Assembly (NCBI RefSeq): GCF_016653295.1
Contig: NZ_NHSF01000053.1
Span: 1-37,667 of the forward strand
Length of the DNA stretch: 37,667 nt
DNA from: Halochromatium salexigens
GTDB taxonomy: Bacteria > Pseudomonadota > Gammaproteobacteria > Chromatiales > Chromatiaceae
Reading direction: 5' to 3'
Under the pieces are notes generated by a model. That model was not told the DNA's origin. It made no database searches and saw only the letters and a program-made list of their open reading frames with translations. This document shows, one piece after another, positions 21,692-28,823 of the stretch (position 1 is the first letter of the stretch; every line of letters starts with the position of its first letter). The position numbers and the translations under genes were made by a program.

Positions 21692-22012
21692 GTGTCCTAT
21701 TACAAATATCATCTGTTCATGTGCGTCAATGAGCGCGCCGACGGCAGTCAGTGTTGTGCACAGTGTAACGCCCAGGCGTCGCGCGACTTCTTGAAGAAGC
21801 GCAGCAAGGAGCTGGCGATCGCGGGTCCGGGTGGGGTGCGCATCAATACCGCCGGCTGTCTGGACCGCTGCGGCGAGGGGCCGGTGGCCGTCGTCTATCC
21901 CGAAGGGATCTGGTACACCTATGTGGACAATGAGGATCTGGAAGAAATCCTACAGTCACATCTGATCGGTGGGGAGCCGGTGGCGCGGTTGCGACTGCCG
22001 GACGCCGTTTGA
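21692..22012 (+). CDS. thioredoxin-like [2Fe-2S] ferredoxin domain protein
   Basis: This 106-residue protein has the fold of Shethna-type and NuoE-like ferredoxins. Cysteines at 11, 21, 22, 56 and 60 include the C-x(9-10)-C and AGCLDRC pairs that would bind a [2Fe-2S] cluster. The motif [25 protein letters not shown] is typical of the small proteobacterial family. I chose GTG 21692 because GGAG at 21679-21682 precedes it and homologues start MSYY. ATG 21677 adds five residues and has no ribosome binding site. It diverges from the GlcF-like gene. Its redox partner is unknown. Confidence 0.85.
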   Translation: MSYYKYHLFMCVNERADGSQCCAQCNAQASRDFLKKRSKELAIAGPGGVRINTAGCLDRCGEGPVAVVYPEGIWYTYVDNEDLEEILQSHLIGGEPVARLRLPDAV

Positions 22013-22039
22013 TGCGATCTGGCCCTGTCCGATCGCCCC

Positions 22040-22308
22040 TCAGTGTGAGCGCGTCCGGTGCGCCCGCGCCAGACGCTGGTACAGCTCAGAGAGACGAGAA
22101 CCGAGCGCCTGTGCCGAGAACAGCCGCTCGAAGCGCTGACGTCCGGCGCGCCCGAGCCGATCGGCCAACGCGCGATCGTCGTGAAGTCTTTGCATGGCCT
22201 CGCGCAGCGCCTCGGCGTCGTTCGGTCTGACCACGAGGCCGGTCTCGTTGTGGCGGTTGATGTAGGTGGTGCCGGTACCGAGTTCGGTACAGATCAGCGC
22301 GACCTTTG
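22040..22308 (-). pseudogene. 3' remnant of a family-4-type glycosyltransferase
   Basis: On the minus strand, the frame from about 22308 to the stop encodes roughly 88 residues: ALICTELGTGTTYINRHNET, then GLVVRPNDAEALREAM and a terminal helix ending LSELYQRLARAH. That is the C-terminal donor-binding part of a GT-B glycosyltransferase such as those of O-antigen synthesis. The N-terminal acceptor half and most of the catalytic domain are absent. The conserved homology begins inside the end of bcp in another reading frame. I read this as a deletion or recombination scar that joined two genes. A short independent start (GTG 22234) exists but would give no functional enzyme. Confidence 0.7.
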
Positions 22309-22803
22309 CCGCATCAATGTCGATGCCGGTGAAGTGGACAACGTATTCTGGACCAACTCCAGCATCCGCTGCGCGTGCCCCTTGGGCACCACGTCGTAGA
22401 GGGCATGCTGGATGATGCCGTCGCGGCCGATGACAAAGGTGGTGCGGGCGATGCCGAGCAGGCGTTGGCCATTTTTCTCCTTCTCGCGGAGCACGCCATA
22501 GGCCTGGCAGACCTCGCCATCGGTGTCGGCGAGCAGGCGCATGGTGAGGCCGTATTTGTCGCGAAAGGCGCCGTGGCTGGCGCAGGTGTCGCGGCTGATG
22601 CCGACGATGGTCGCACCACAGGCCTCGAACTCCGGCTGCAGGTCGGTGAACTCGAGCGCCTCCATGGTGCAGCCCGGGGTGTCGTCCTTGGGATAGAAGC
22701 AGAGCACGAGGCTGCGCTCGCGCAACAGCTCGGCGCTCTCGACGCGCTCCATGTCGGCATCGGGCAGGGAGAACTCGGGGGCCTGGTCACCCGCTTGTAG
22801 CAT
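22294..22803 (-). CDS. bcp: thioredoxin-dependent peroxiredoxin, Bcp/PrxQ type
   Basis: This 169-residue peroxiredoxin reduces hydrogen peroxide and organic hydroperoxides using thioredoxin. It has the fold motif GDQAPEFSLPDAD, the active-site FYPKDDTPGCTMEA with peroxidatic C45, and VGISRDT. The usual resolving cysteine five residues later (C50 in E. coli) is Leu here. C62 or C75 might replace it, or the protein may be a 1-Cys form. The conserved fold ends near HAQRMLELVQ. The last 17 residues (TLSTSPASTLMRQRSR region) look acquired from the glycosyltransferase junction read in another frame. GGAG lies upstream of ATG 22803. Confidence 0.92.
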   Translation of the reverse strand: MLQAGDQAPEFSLPDADMERVESAELLRERSLVLCFYPKDDTPGCTMEALEFTDLQPEFEACGATIVGISRDTCASHGAFRDKYGLTMRLLADTDGEVCQAYGVLREKEKNGQRLLGIARTTFVIGRDGIIQHALYDVVPKGHAQRMLELVQNTLSTSPASTLMRQRSR

Positions 22804-22967
22804 GGATCTTCACTCCTCTGGCGCACGCCTCTGGAAGGGCGCTCGATCGGATCGGAAACTGCGTGCGCTGATAAGCTGGCAGGCACGCCTCGCTGAATCT
22901 AGGTGTCGTGGCTCGGTGCGTCAACTGTGGATGCGCCGTGGTGTGGCAGGCAGTGCGAGCCGCTGCC

Positions 22968-22991
22968 CCGCGTGAACGACCGCGTGAACGA
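22968..22991. repeat. tandem 12-base duplication
   Basis: CCGCGTGAACGA occurs twice in direct tandem (22968-22979 and 22980-22991) in the bcp-envZ spacer downstream of envZ. This is likely a slippage product. Confidence 0.8.
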
Positions 22992-23000
22992 CGATCGCCC

Positions 23001-23026
23001 GCGTCAGTGCACGGCGTCAGTGCACG
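23001..23026. repeat. tandem 13-base duplication over the envZ stop
   Basis: GCGTCAGTGCACG occurs twice in direct tandem (23001-23013 and 23014-23026). The copy nearer envZ contains its stop codon, so the second copy lies in the 3' untranslated region. Confidence 0.8.
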
Positions 23027-24354
23027 GCCTCGGTGTCGTCGCCAGCGTGGGGCATGGGCAGCCGAATGCTGGCGATCAGGCCGCCGTCGTCGCGATTCGC
23101 CAGTTCGATCTCCATCTCATTGGCAATGGCGAGCTGGCGCGCGACCGCGAGGCCGAGCCCGGAACCACCGGTGTTGCGGTTGCGTGAGCGTTCGAGCCGA
23201 TAGAACGGCCGGAACACCGCCTCGCGCTCATCGTCGGGGATGCCGGGGCCCCGATCGAGCACGAACAGCGCCGGCGTCTGGTGGCGGCAGTCGAGCCGGA
23301 TCTCGACGGTGTCGTTGCTGTAGCGCAGCGCGTTCTCGATCAGATTGCCGAGGATGCGCCTGAGTGCCTGCGCGTTGACCGAGTGCATACAGCGACCGAG
23401 CGGGCGCCACAGGATGCGGGGTCGGCTGCCGACCACCTCGCCGATGAGCTGTGTCAGGTCTTCGCGGTGGCGCTCGCCGGCGCCCAGCGTGCCGCCGAGT
23501 TCGACGGCCTGACCGATCTGCGCGCTCATCTCCTCGATATCGCGTTGCATGCGGGCGCGGAGCGCGGGGTCGGTCTCCTCGGGCAGCATCTCGAGCGCGA
23601 GCCGCAGCCGGGTCAGTGGGGTGCGCAGATCATGCGAGATACCCGCGAGGAGCACGGTGCGGTCGGCGAGCAACTCTCGCACCTGCTGACTGGTCTCGTT
23701 GAACTGGCGCGCCAGGTTGGCCAGCTCACGCGGGCCGCTTTCGGCCAGGGGTTCTGGCGAGCGGCCCTTGGCGACCTCCTCGGCGGCCTGCGAGAGTCGC
23801 GTCAGGGGGGCGGTGACGCGTCTGGCGAGGATGGCGGCGGTGAGCAGCACCAGCAAGACCGCGAGCGCGCAGATGACGACCGCGCCGATCATCGGCCGGG
23901 TGCCGATGCGATCGCGCGGGATGCCGGCCCAGACGGTCCCCGAGGCGGTCTGCAGATCGACCCAGAACCAGCGACGCCCGTCGATCAGGTTGCTCTTCAT
24001 GTGGACCGGTTGCTCCATGCGCCGGCTCAGCGCCTGGCTCAAGCGGAAGACATAGGGATAGAAAAAGTCATCGAGCCCCTGCGGCGGCTCCGAGCCGCTC
24101 AGCAGTCGGACCTGATACTCATCGAGCAGTTTGGCCCGATACTCCTGTTGCGCCTGCTCCGGCAGCAGGGTCAGGGTGCGCGCGGAGAGTTCCATGAAGG
24201 CGGCCAGATCGGCGGTGGAGCGCTGCACCACCGGGTAGAGCACATAGTAGAGCGCGGAGCCGAAGGTGATCAGCGCGAAGCTGCCGAAGCTCAGCACCAG
24301 GGTCAGCAGCACGCGCGTGAAGAGCGAGCCGAGCGGCAGGCGCAGGCGCATCAC
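23017..24354 (-). CDS. envZ: sensor histidine kinase, EnvZ type
   Basis: This 445-residue inner-membrane kinase has two membrane segments, about 12-40 and 156-177, around a periplasmic sensor of about 115 residues. A HAMP domain follows (TAPLTRLSQAAEEVAKGR), and the dimerisation helix carries the phosphorylated H241 in GISHDLRTPLTRLRLALEM. The ATP-binding domain has N box NLIENALRYS, G1 DRGPGIPDDE and G2 GGSGLGLAVA. The H box is that of the EnvZ/OmpR class. The signal sensed cannot be read, since the periplasmic part has no family I recognise. It lies six bases after ompR in the same operon. Confidence 0.9.
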   Translation of the reverse strand: MMRLRLPLGSLFTRVLLTLVLSFGSFALITFGSALYYVLYPVVQRSTADLAAFMELSARTLTLLPEQAQQEYRAKLLDEYQVRLLSGSEPPQGLDDFFYPYVFRLSQALSRRMEQPVHMKSNLIDGRRWFWVDLQTASGTVWAGIPRDRIGTRPMIGAVVICALAVLLVLLTAAILARRVTAPLTRLSQAAEEVAKGRSPEPLAESGPRELANLARQFNETSQQVRELLADRTVLLAGISHDLRTPLTRLRLALEMLPEETDPALRARMQRDIEEMSAQIGQAVELGGTLGAGERHREDLTQLIGEVVGSRPRILWRPLGRCMHSVNAQALRRILGNLIENALRYSNDTVEIRLDCRHQTPALFVLDRGPGIPDDEREAVFRPFYRLERSRNRNTGGSGLGLAVARQLAIANEMEIELANRDDGGLIASIRLPMPHAGDDTEAVH

Positions 24355-24360
24355 CAGGGC

Positions 24361-25089
24361 TCAGATTTCGCCCGCAGGCGTGAAGATGTAACCGCGACCC
24401 CACACGGTGCGGATATAGCAGGGGGTCTTCTTATCCGGCTCGATCTTGGCCCGCAAGCGAGCGACCTGGACATCAATGCTGCGGTCGAACGGGTTGCGCT
24501 CGTAGCCCTTGAGCAGATCGAGCAAGCGGTCGCGGTCGAGCACCCGATTGGGATACTCGGCAAAGATGCGCAAGAGATCGAATTCGCTGCCGGTGAGGGC
24601 CACGCTCTCGCCGTCGCGGGTCAGCCGGCGGCTGGCCCGCTCGAGGCGATAGGGTCCAAAGCTGACCTGGCTGGCGGTCGCACCATCGCTGCCGTTGTGG
24701 GCGGGGCGGCGCAACACGGCGCGAATGCGCGCGAGCAACTCGCGCGGGTTGAACGGCTTGGCCAGGTAGTCATCGGCGCCGACCTCGAGACCGACGATGC
24801 GATCGATCTCATCGCCGCGCGCCGAGAGCATGATGATCGGCACCTGGGTCTTTTGACGCAGGCGTCGGGCGAGGGTCAAGCCGTCATCGCCGGGGAGCAT
24901 CAGGTCGAGGATGATGATGTCCGGCTCGCGCTCACCGAGCCGCGCGAACATGGCGACGCCATCGGGCACACCGCTGACCTTGAAGCCTTCGCGCTGCAGA
25001 TAGTCCTGGAGCAATTCGCGCAGCGAGGCATCGTCGTCCACGACGAGTACCTGCGTCTTCGCGCTTAGGTCGTCGCTGTTCATGGCCAA
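24361..25089 (-). CDS. ompR: response regulator, OmpR type
   Basis: This 242-residue regulator has an N-terminal receiver domain with the acidic pocket VVDDD near 17-20, phosphorylated D62 in IILDLMLPG, and K in LAKPFNPRELLARIRAVLRR. The C-terminal winged-helix DNA-binding domain reads LTGSEFDLLRIFAEYPNRVLDRDRLLDLLKG and ends with SIDVQVARLRAKIEPD and RTVWGRGYIF. It closely resembles OmpR but need not control porins here. Two in-frame ATGs (25089 and 25083) are possible. The upstream divergent region has two adjacent palindromes (25115-25147) that may be its own operator. Confidence 0.92.
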   Translation of the reverse strand: MAMNSDDLSAKTQVLVVDDDASLRELLQDYLQREGFKVSGVPDGVAMFARLGEREPDIIILDLMLPGDDGLTLARRLRQKTQVPIIMLSARGDEIDRIVGLEVGADDYLAKPFNPRELLARIRAVLRRPAHNGSDGATASQVSFGPYRLERASRRLTRDGESVALTGSEFDLLRIFAEYPNRVLDRDRLLDLLKGYERNPFDRSIDVQVARLRAKIEPDKKTPCYIRTVWGRGYIFTPAGEI

Positions 25090-25114
25090 TTCCGGGGCGT
25101 TCTCTGGGGCTGGT

Positions 25115-25147
25115 TGTTACACACTGTAACAGCATAAGTATATGCTG
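25115..25147. promoter_or_regulatory. two adjoining perfect palindromes between ompR and a small gene
   Basis: The first palindrome is TGTTACA-cac-TGTAACA at 25115-25131. The second is CAGCATA-agta-TATGCTG at 25130-25147, sharing two bases with the first. On the minus strand the centre of the second reads TATACT, a good -10 for ompR. The pair therefore looks like an operator over the ompR promoter in a divergent region. The binding protein is not known; autoregulation by the adjacent response regulator is a guess. Confidence 0.6.
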
Positions 25148-25251
25148 AAATACGCTGGACGTTGGCTGCGGCGATACTGACTGCTAAGCGCTGGGGTCCG
25201 CGACAAGGACTTCGAGCATCTCTTCGAATGCACGAAACGGAGGTAGTCATT

Positions 25252-25407
25252 ATGAGTTTCGATGCGTTGACGGTCAGTGGTTTGCTTCTTGCCTTGCTGA
25301 GCGGAGGCTTTTTGATCGGTTTGGTCTCACACGATGATCGAGCCTCGTCCAAGACCCGCGTGGCGCGTGATGAGGGGATCATCGCGACGACACCGCGGGA
25401 TCGATAA
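25252..25407 (+). CDS. small single-span membrane protein, unknown
   Basis: This 51-residue protein starts MSFDALTVSG. It has one hydrophobic segment of about 16 residues (LLLALLSGGFLIGLV) and then a charged, Arg/Asp-rich tail ending TTPRDR. I do not recognise a family. GGAGG at 25239-25243, eight bases before ATG 25252, and a strong terminator 40 bases after the stop support a real gene. It is transcribed divergently from the ompR-like gene across a spacer with two palindromes. A regulatory or stress role tied to that system is possible but is not shown by the sequence. Confidence 0.6.
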   Translation: MSFDALTVSGLLLALLSGGFLIGLVSHDDRASSKTRVARDEGIIATTPRDR

Positions 25408-25447
25408 CGAGCACGCATCACACCGGTTTCTGGGCAGCAAGCCTCTT

Positions 25448-25491
25448 CGGCCGCCTCGACGGAACCCCTCCGTTGCAGCGGCCGTTTTTTT
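25448..25491 (+). terminator. intrinsic terminator after the small membrane protein gene
   Basis: CGGCCGC (25448-25454) pairs with GCGGCCG (25478-25484). A second stem, CGACGG with CCGTTG, lies inside across a two-base internal loop, and seven T follow (25485-25491). This is the clearest intrinsic terminator in the window. Confidence 0.85.
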
Positions 25492-25612
25492 GTCTCGCGC
25501 ACCGATCAGCGGGCGCGCGGCCGACGCCCGTTTGACGGTGGACAACGCACGCGCGCGCTCGGCATGGTTGAATCGCCGGTCAGCTCGTTGACAGACCGGT
25601 TTGAAGCTTGAC

Positions 25613-26257
25613 ATGACACGCAAAGCGCTGATCGCGATCGCGGCCCTGATCCCGTTGGTGATGATAGCCATTGCGCTCGTCTCATTGCCAGAACCCGATT
25701 TCGAGGTCGTCGCCGAGGGCGATGGGTTCGAGCTGCGCCGCTATTCCCCCTTCACTGTCGCCGAGGTCCAGGTCAGCGCCGACTTCGAGCACGCCAGCAA
25801 GCGTGCCTTCAGGCCGCTCGTCGGCTACATCCAGGGGGGCAATCGCGGCGGGCGCAACCTGCCGATGATGGCGCCAGTCAATCAGCAGCCGTTGGATGAG
25901 GCGTCTGCCTCCGCGCCCACAGCGACGGCGGCGCAGCGGGCCTGGCGCGTCCAGTTCGTGATGCCGAAGGAATATCCACTCTCCTATCTGCCGACGCCGG
26001 CCGACGAGCGGGTCTCGCTACAGCGGCTACCGACGCGATTGATGGCCGCCCGACGCTATCGCGGCGGTTGGGACGAGGCGCGCTACCGTGAGCAGGAGGC
26101 CGCGCTGTTGGAGGCGCTCGCGGCGCGCGGCGCAACAATCATCGGCGCGCCGATCTTCGCGCGCTACAATGCCCCCTTCGTGCCTGGGTTCTTGCGCCGC
26201 AATGAGGTCTTGGTCGAGGTCGCCGATGAGGGATCGGCGCCGTTCGCACGCGACTGA
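25613..26257 (+). CDS. SOUL-family haem-binding protein
   Basis: This 214-residue protein begins with a hydrophobic anchor or signal segment (KALIAIAALIPLVMIAIALVSL). It then has the SOUL/HBP fold: FEVVAEGDGFELRRYSPFTVAEVQV, a region FRPLVGYIQGGNRGG, LPMMAPVNQQ, and near the end GAPIFARYNAPFVPGFLRRNEVLVEV. These are the family's conserved strands and its terminal PPWTPWFLRRNEV-like motif. It is probably exported or membrane-tethered. Bacterial SOUL proteins bind haem or other tetrapyrroles, but their role is poorly known. ATG 25613 is chosen; no ribosome binding site is visible. It stands alone after the terminator. Confidence 0.85.
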   Translation: MTRKALIAIAALIPLVMIAIALVSLPEPDFEVVAEGDGFELRRYSPFTVAEVQVSADFEHASKRAFRPLVGYIQGGNRGGRNLPMMAPVNQQPLDEASASAPTATAAQRAWRVQFVMPKEYPLSYLPTPADERVSLQRLPTRLMAARRYRGGWDEARYREQEAALLEALAARGATIIGAPIFARYNAPFVPGFLRRNEVLVEVADEGSAPFARD

Positions 26258-26342
26258 ATCCGCGCCCGGCACGCTTGGTCGAACCGGCCTTGAAGGGCTG
26301 CTTCTGGAAACTTCCGCCACTCTAAAGTATTAGGTGAATCCC

Positions 26343-27290
26343 ATGTCCGTACTCACGGGAGCGCGTGTCGATGACGGCTTCGGCCAGCACAGAAGGGGCG
26401 ACGAGGCACCGATGCGCCGGCAGGTCGAACTGCCCGAGGCCTTGGAGGCCACGCGCGATTGCTTCGCGACCTCGCATCTGAAAGAGATCAGTTATTACGT
26501 CGGCGGGCCCGAGGACGGCCCGCCCTTGGTGCTGCTGCACAGCATCAACGCCGCCCCGAGCGCCTTCGAGATGAAGCCGCTCTATGATCACTATTGCGCC
26601 ACCCATCGGGTCTATGTGCCGGAGCTGCCCGGCTTCGGCTTCTCCGATCGCAGTGATCGGCCCTACTCGCCGGAACTCTACGCCAACGCGATCATCGCCT
26701 TCTTGACCAACGTGGTGCAGAAGCCAGCGCAGGTGATCGCCTTCTCGCTCAGCAGCGAATTCGCCGCGCGCGCCGCGCTGAGCGCCAGCGAGCGCTTCCT
26801 GAGCCTGACCCTGCTCTCGCCGACCGGCTTCAGTGCGCGCAAGCTGCCCTCCGGCGGTGTCGGCCGGGCGATGCATGGGGTCTTCACCCTGCCCGGACTC
26901 GGCCAGGGGCTGTATCAGTTGCTCACCAAGCGTCCGAGCATCCGCTACTTCTTGCAGCGCAGCTATGTCGGCGAGCCGCCGGAGGTGATGGTCGATTACG
27001 CTTATGCGACCTCGCACCAGCCCGGCGCGCGGCACGCGCCCTATCGCTTCCTCGCCGGTCAGTTGTTCACTCGAGACGCGTCCGAGACGCTGTACGACAA
27101 GGTCGAGGTGCCGGTGCTCGTGCTCTACGATCGCGATGCCAATGTCGGCTTCGATCTGTTGCCTGCGTTCGTCGCCAATCACGCGAACTGGACGGCGGTG
27201 CGCATCGAGCCGACGCTGGGGATTCCGCACTGGGAGCGCACCGCCGATTGCGTCGCGGCGCTGGACGCCTTTTGGGCGGAGCAGGGTTGA
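26343..27290 (+). CDS. alpha/beta-hydrolase fold protein with an atypical nucleophile elbow
   Basis: This 315-residue protein has the alpha/beta-hydrolase order. The oxyanion segment is LVLLHSINAAPSAFE, ELPGFGFSDRSDRPYS follows, and the nucleophile turn sits near residue 137. The acid is in LVLYDRDANVGFD and the base in GIPHWERTAD. The turn reads FSLSSE in place of G-x-S-x-G, so both elbow glycines are replaced (Ser and Glu). A serine is retained. AGGTGA at 26332-26337 supports ATG 26343. It lies about 100 bases upstream of menF on the same strand. It is not MenH, which is present at 36576. Substrate unknown. Confidence 0.8.
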   Translation: MSVLTGARVDDGFGQHRRGDEAPMRRQVELPEALEATRDCFATSHLKEISYYVGGPEDGPPLVLLHSINAAPSAFEMKPLYDHYCATHRVYVPELPGFGFSDRSDRPYSPELYANAIIAFLTNVVQKPAQVIAFSLSSEFAARAALSASERFLSLTLLSPTGFSARKLPSGGVGRAMHGVFTLPGLGQGLYQLLTKRPSIRYFLQRSYVGEPPEVMVDYAYATSHQPGARHAPYRFLAGQLFTRDASETLYDKVEVPVLVLYDRDANVGFDLLPAFVANHANWTAVRIEPTLGIPHWERTADCVAALDAFWAEQG

Positions 27291-27386
27291 GGCCAGGGCG
27301 GCCGGCGTTGCGCCGCGCGCGCTTCGGGTTCCGGCGCCAGCGCCAGCTTGCCCCGGCCAACGCGGCAGGGCGGCTCATGCCAAGCC

Positions 27387-28823
27387 GTGCCCGACCTCGG
27401 GACGCGCGTTGACGTGCTCGCTCCACGGCAAGTGCTCGAGCAACTGAAGGCCAGGCTCGCCGAGGGCATCGAGCGCCTGCCGCTCGCCTCGGCGCGGGGT
27501 GCCGGCGGGGAGGCGGAGCAGGACCTGGTCTCGCTGCTGCTCGCGCTCCCGCGCGTGCCCAGCTCACTGCCGCAGCTCGCCGGGGCGCAGTTCCAGTTTC
27601 GTCATGTGCATCGCGATGAGCTGCGCGCCGGCTATGGCACGGCCGCCGAATGGCGCGCGCAGGGCACGGATCGGCTACGCCATCTGGCCGCCTCGGGGCG
27701 GGCACTGCGTGCTCACTGGTATCGGGCCGATCCCGACGAGACCGGCTTCGAGGCCTTTGCCATGCTCGGCTTCGCGGCCAGCCCCGATCCGTCGCCGATG
27801 ATCGAGGATCATCTGCCGAATGCGCTGCTCTGGGTGCCCGAGATCGGCGTGCGGGCCAGCGAGGGCGCGGCCGCGCTGGTGCTCTCGGCGCCCCGCCCGA
27901 GCACACCCGAGGCCCTGCTGGAGCGCTGGGGCGCGGCCCTCGATGCGCTGGTGCCGTCGCTCTATGAGCCGGTCGAGGGGCCGCGCATGGCGGCGCGTCT
28001 CAGCCGTGAGTTCGCCGAGCCGGATCAGTCGGGTTGGGCGGAGTTGGTCGAGGCGGCGCTGCGGGCAATCGAGGCCGATTCCCTGCAGAAGGTGGTGCTC
28101 TCACGTCGTCTGGATGTGACCGGTACGCGCCGTTTCGATGTCGATCGGCTGCTCGGCGCGCTGAGCTGTTTGTTCCCCTCGTGCCAGGTGATCAACCTGC
28201 GCCGCAACGGCTCGAGCTTCATCGCCGCGACTCCGGAGCGTCTGCTCCGTCAGCAGGGCCGCGCGCTCGAGGTCGATGCGATCGCCGGCACCGCGGATCG
28301 TGACCAGGATACCGCCGCCGATACCGCCCTCGGCGAGGCATTGCGGGCCTCGGACAAGAATCTGCGCGAGCATCGGTTCGTGATCGATGCGATCCGCGAG
28401 GCGTTGCAGCCCTGTTGCAGCGACATCCGCGCGCCGGCCAAGCCGCAACTGATGCAGTTGAGTAATGCGCAGCATCTCTGGAGCCCGATTCGCGCCCATG
28501 CCGAGGCGGGTGTCGATCTGTTCGACCTGGCCGAACGGCTGCATCCCACGCCCGCCACCAATGGCCAGCCTCGACATGAAGCGAGCGCCTGGTTGCGCCA
28601 GGGCGAGCCATTCGAGCGCGGCTGGTACACCGGCGCTGCCGGCACCCTGGAGCCCGATCTCAGTGGTGAGCTGTGGGTGCTGCTGCGCTGCGCGCGCGTC
28701 TGTGGCAACCGCGCCGAACTCTACGCGGGCGCAGGCATCGTCGCCGGCTCCGATCCCGCGACCGAGTGGGATGAGACCGAGGCCAAGCTGCGCGCCATGC
28801 TCAGTGCATTGCAGTACGCATGA
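27387..28823 (+). CDS. menF: isochorismate synthase
   Basis: This chorismate-utilising enzyme, about 478 residues, converts chorismate to isochorismate, the first committed step of menaquinone synthesis. The C-terminal half carries the family motifs: LQKVVLSRRLDV with the general-base Lys, FIAATPERLL, AIAGTADRD, REHRFVIDAI, LHPTPATNGQPRHEA, and GWYTGAAGTLE...AELYAGAGIVAGSDP. The divergent N-terminal half is typical. The start is uncertain: GTG 27387 is used, TTG 27348 or GTG 27414 are alternatives, and none has a clear ribosome binding site. The next gene is menD, overlapping by ATGA, which rules against a siderophore or salicylate role. Confidence 0.93.
   Translation: MPDLGTRVDVLAPRQVLEQLKARLAEGIERLPLASARGAGGEAEQDLVSLLLALPRVPSSLPQLAGAQFQFRHVHRDELRAGYGTAAEWRAQGTDRLRHLAASGRALRAHWYRADPDETGFEAFAMLGFAASPDPSPMIEDHLPNALLWVPEIGVRASEGAAALVLSAPRPSTPEALLERWGAALDALVPSLYEPVEGPRMAARLSREFAEPDQSGWAELVEAALRAIEADSLQKVVLSRRLDVTGTRRFDVDRLLGALSCLFPSCQVINLRRNGSSFIAATPERLLRQQGRALEVDAIAGTADRDQDTAADTALGEALRASDKNLREHRFVIDAIREALQPCCSDIRAPAKPQLMQLSNAQHLWSPIRAHAEAGVDLFDLAERLHPTPATNGQPRHEASAWLRQGEPFERGWYTGAAGTLEPDLSGELWVLLRCARVCGNRAELYAGAGIVAGSDPATEWDETEAKLRAMLSALQYA

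Noticed and set aside
26343-27290. Calling the upstream alpha/beta hydrolase MenH
   Set aside because: The MenH signatures (GYSLGGR, GSRDRKF) are in the protein at 36576; this one lacks the elbow glycines.
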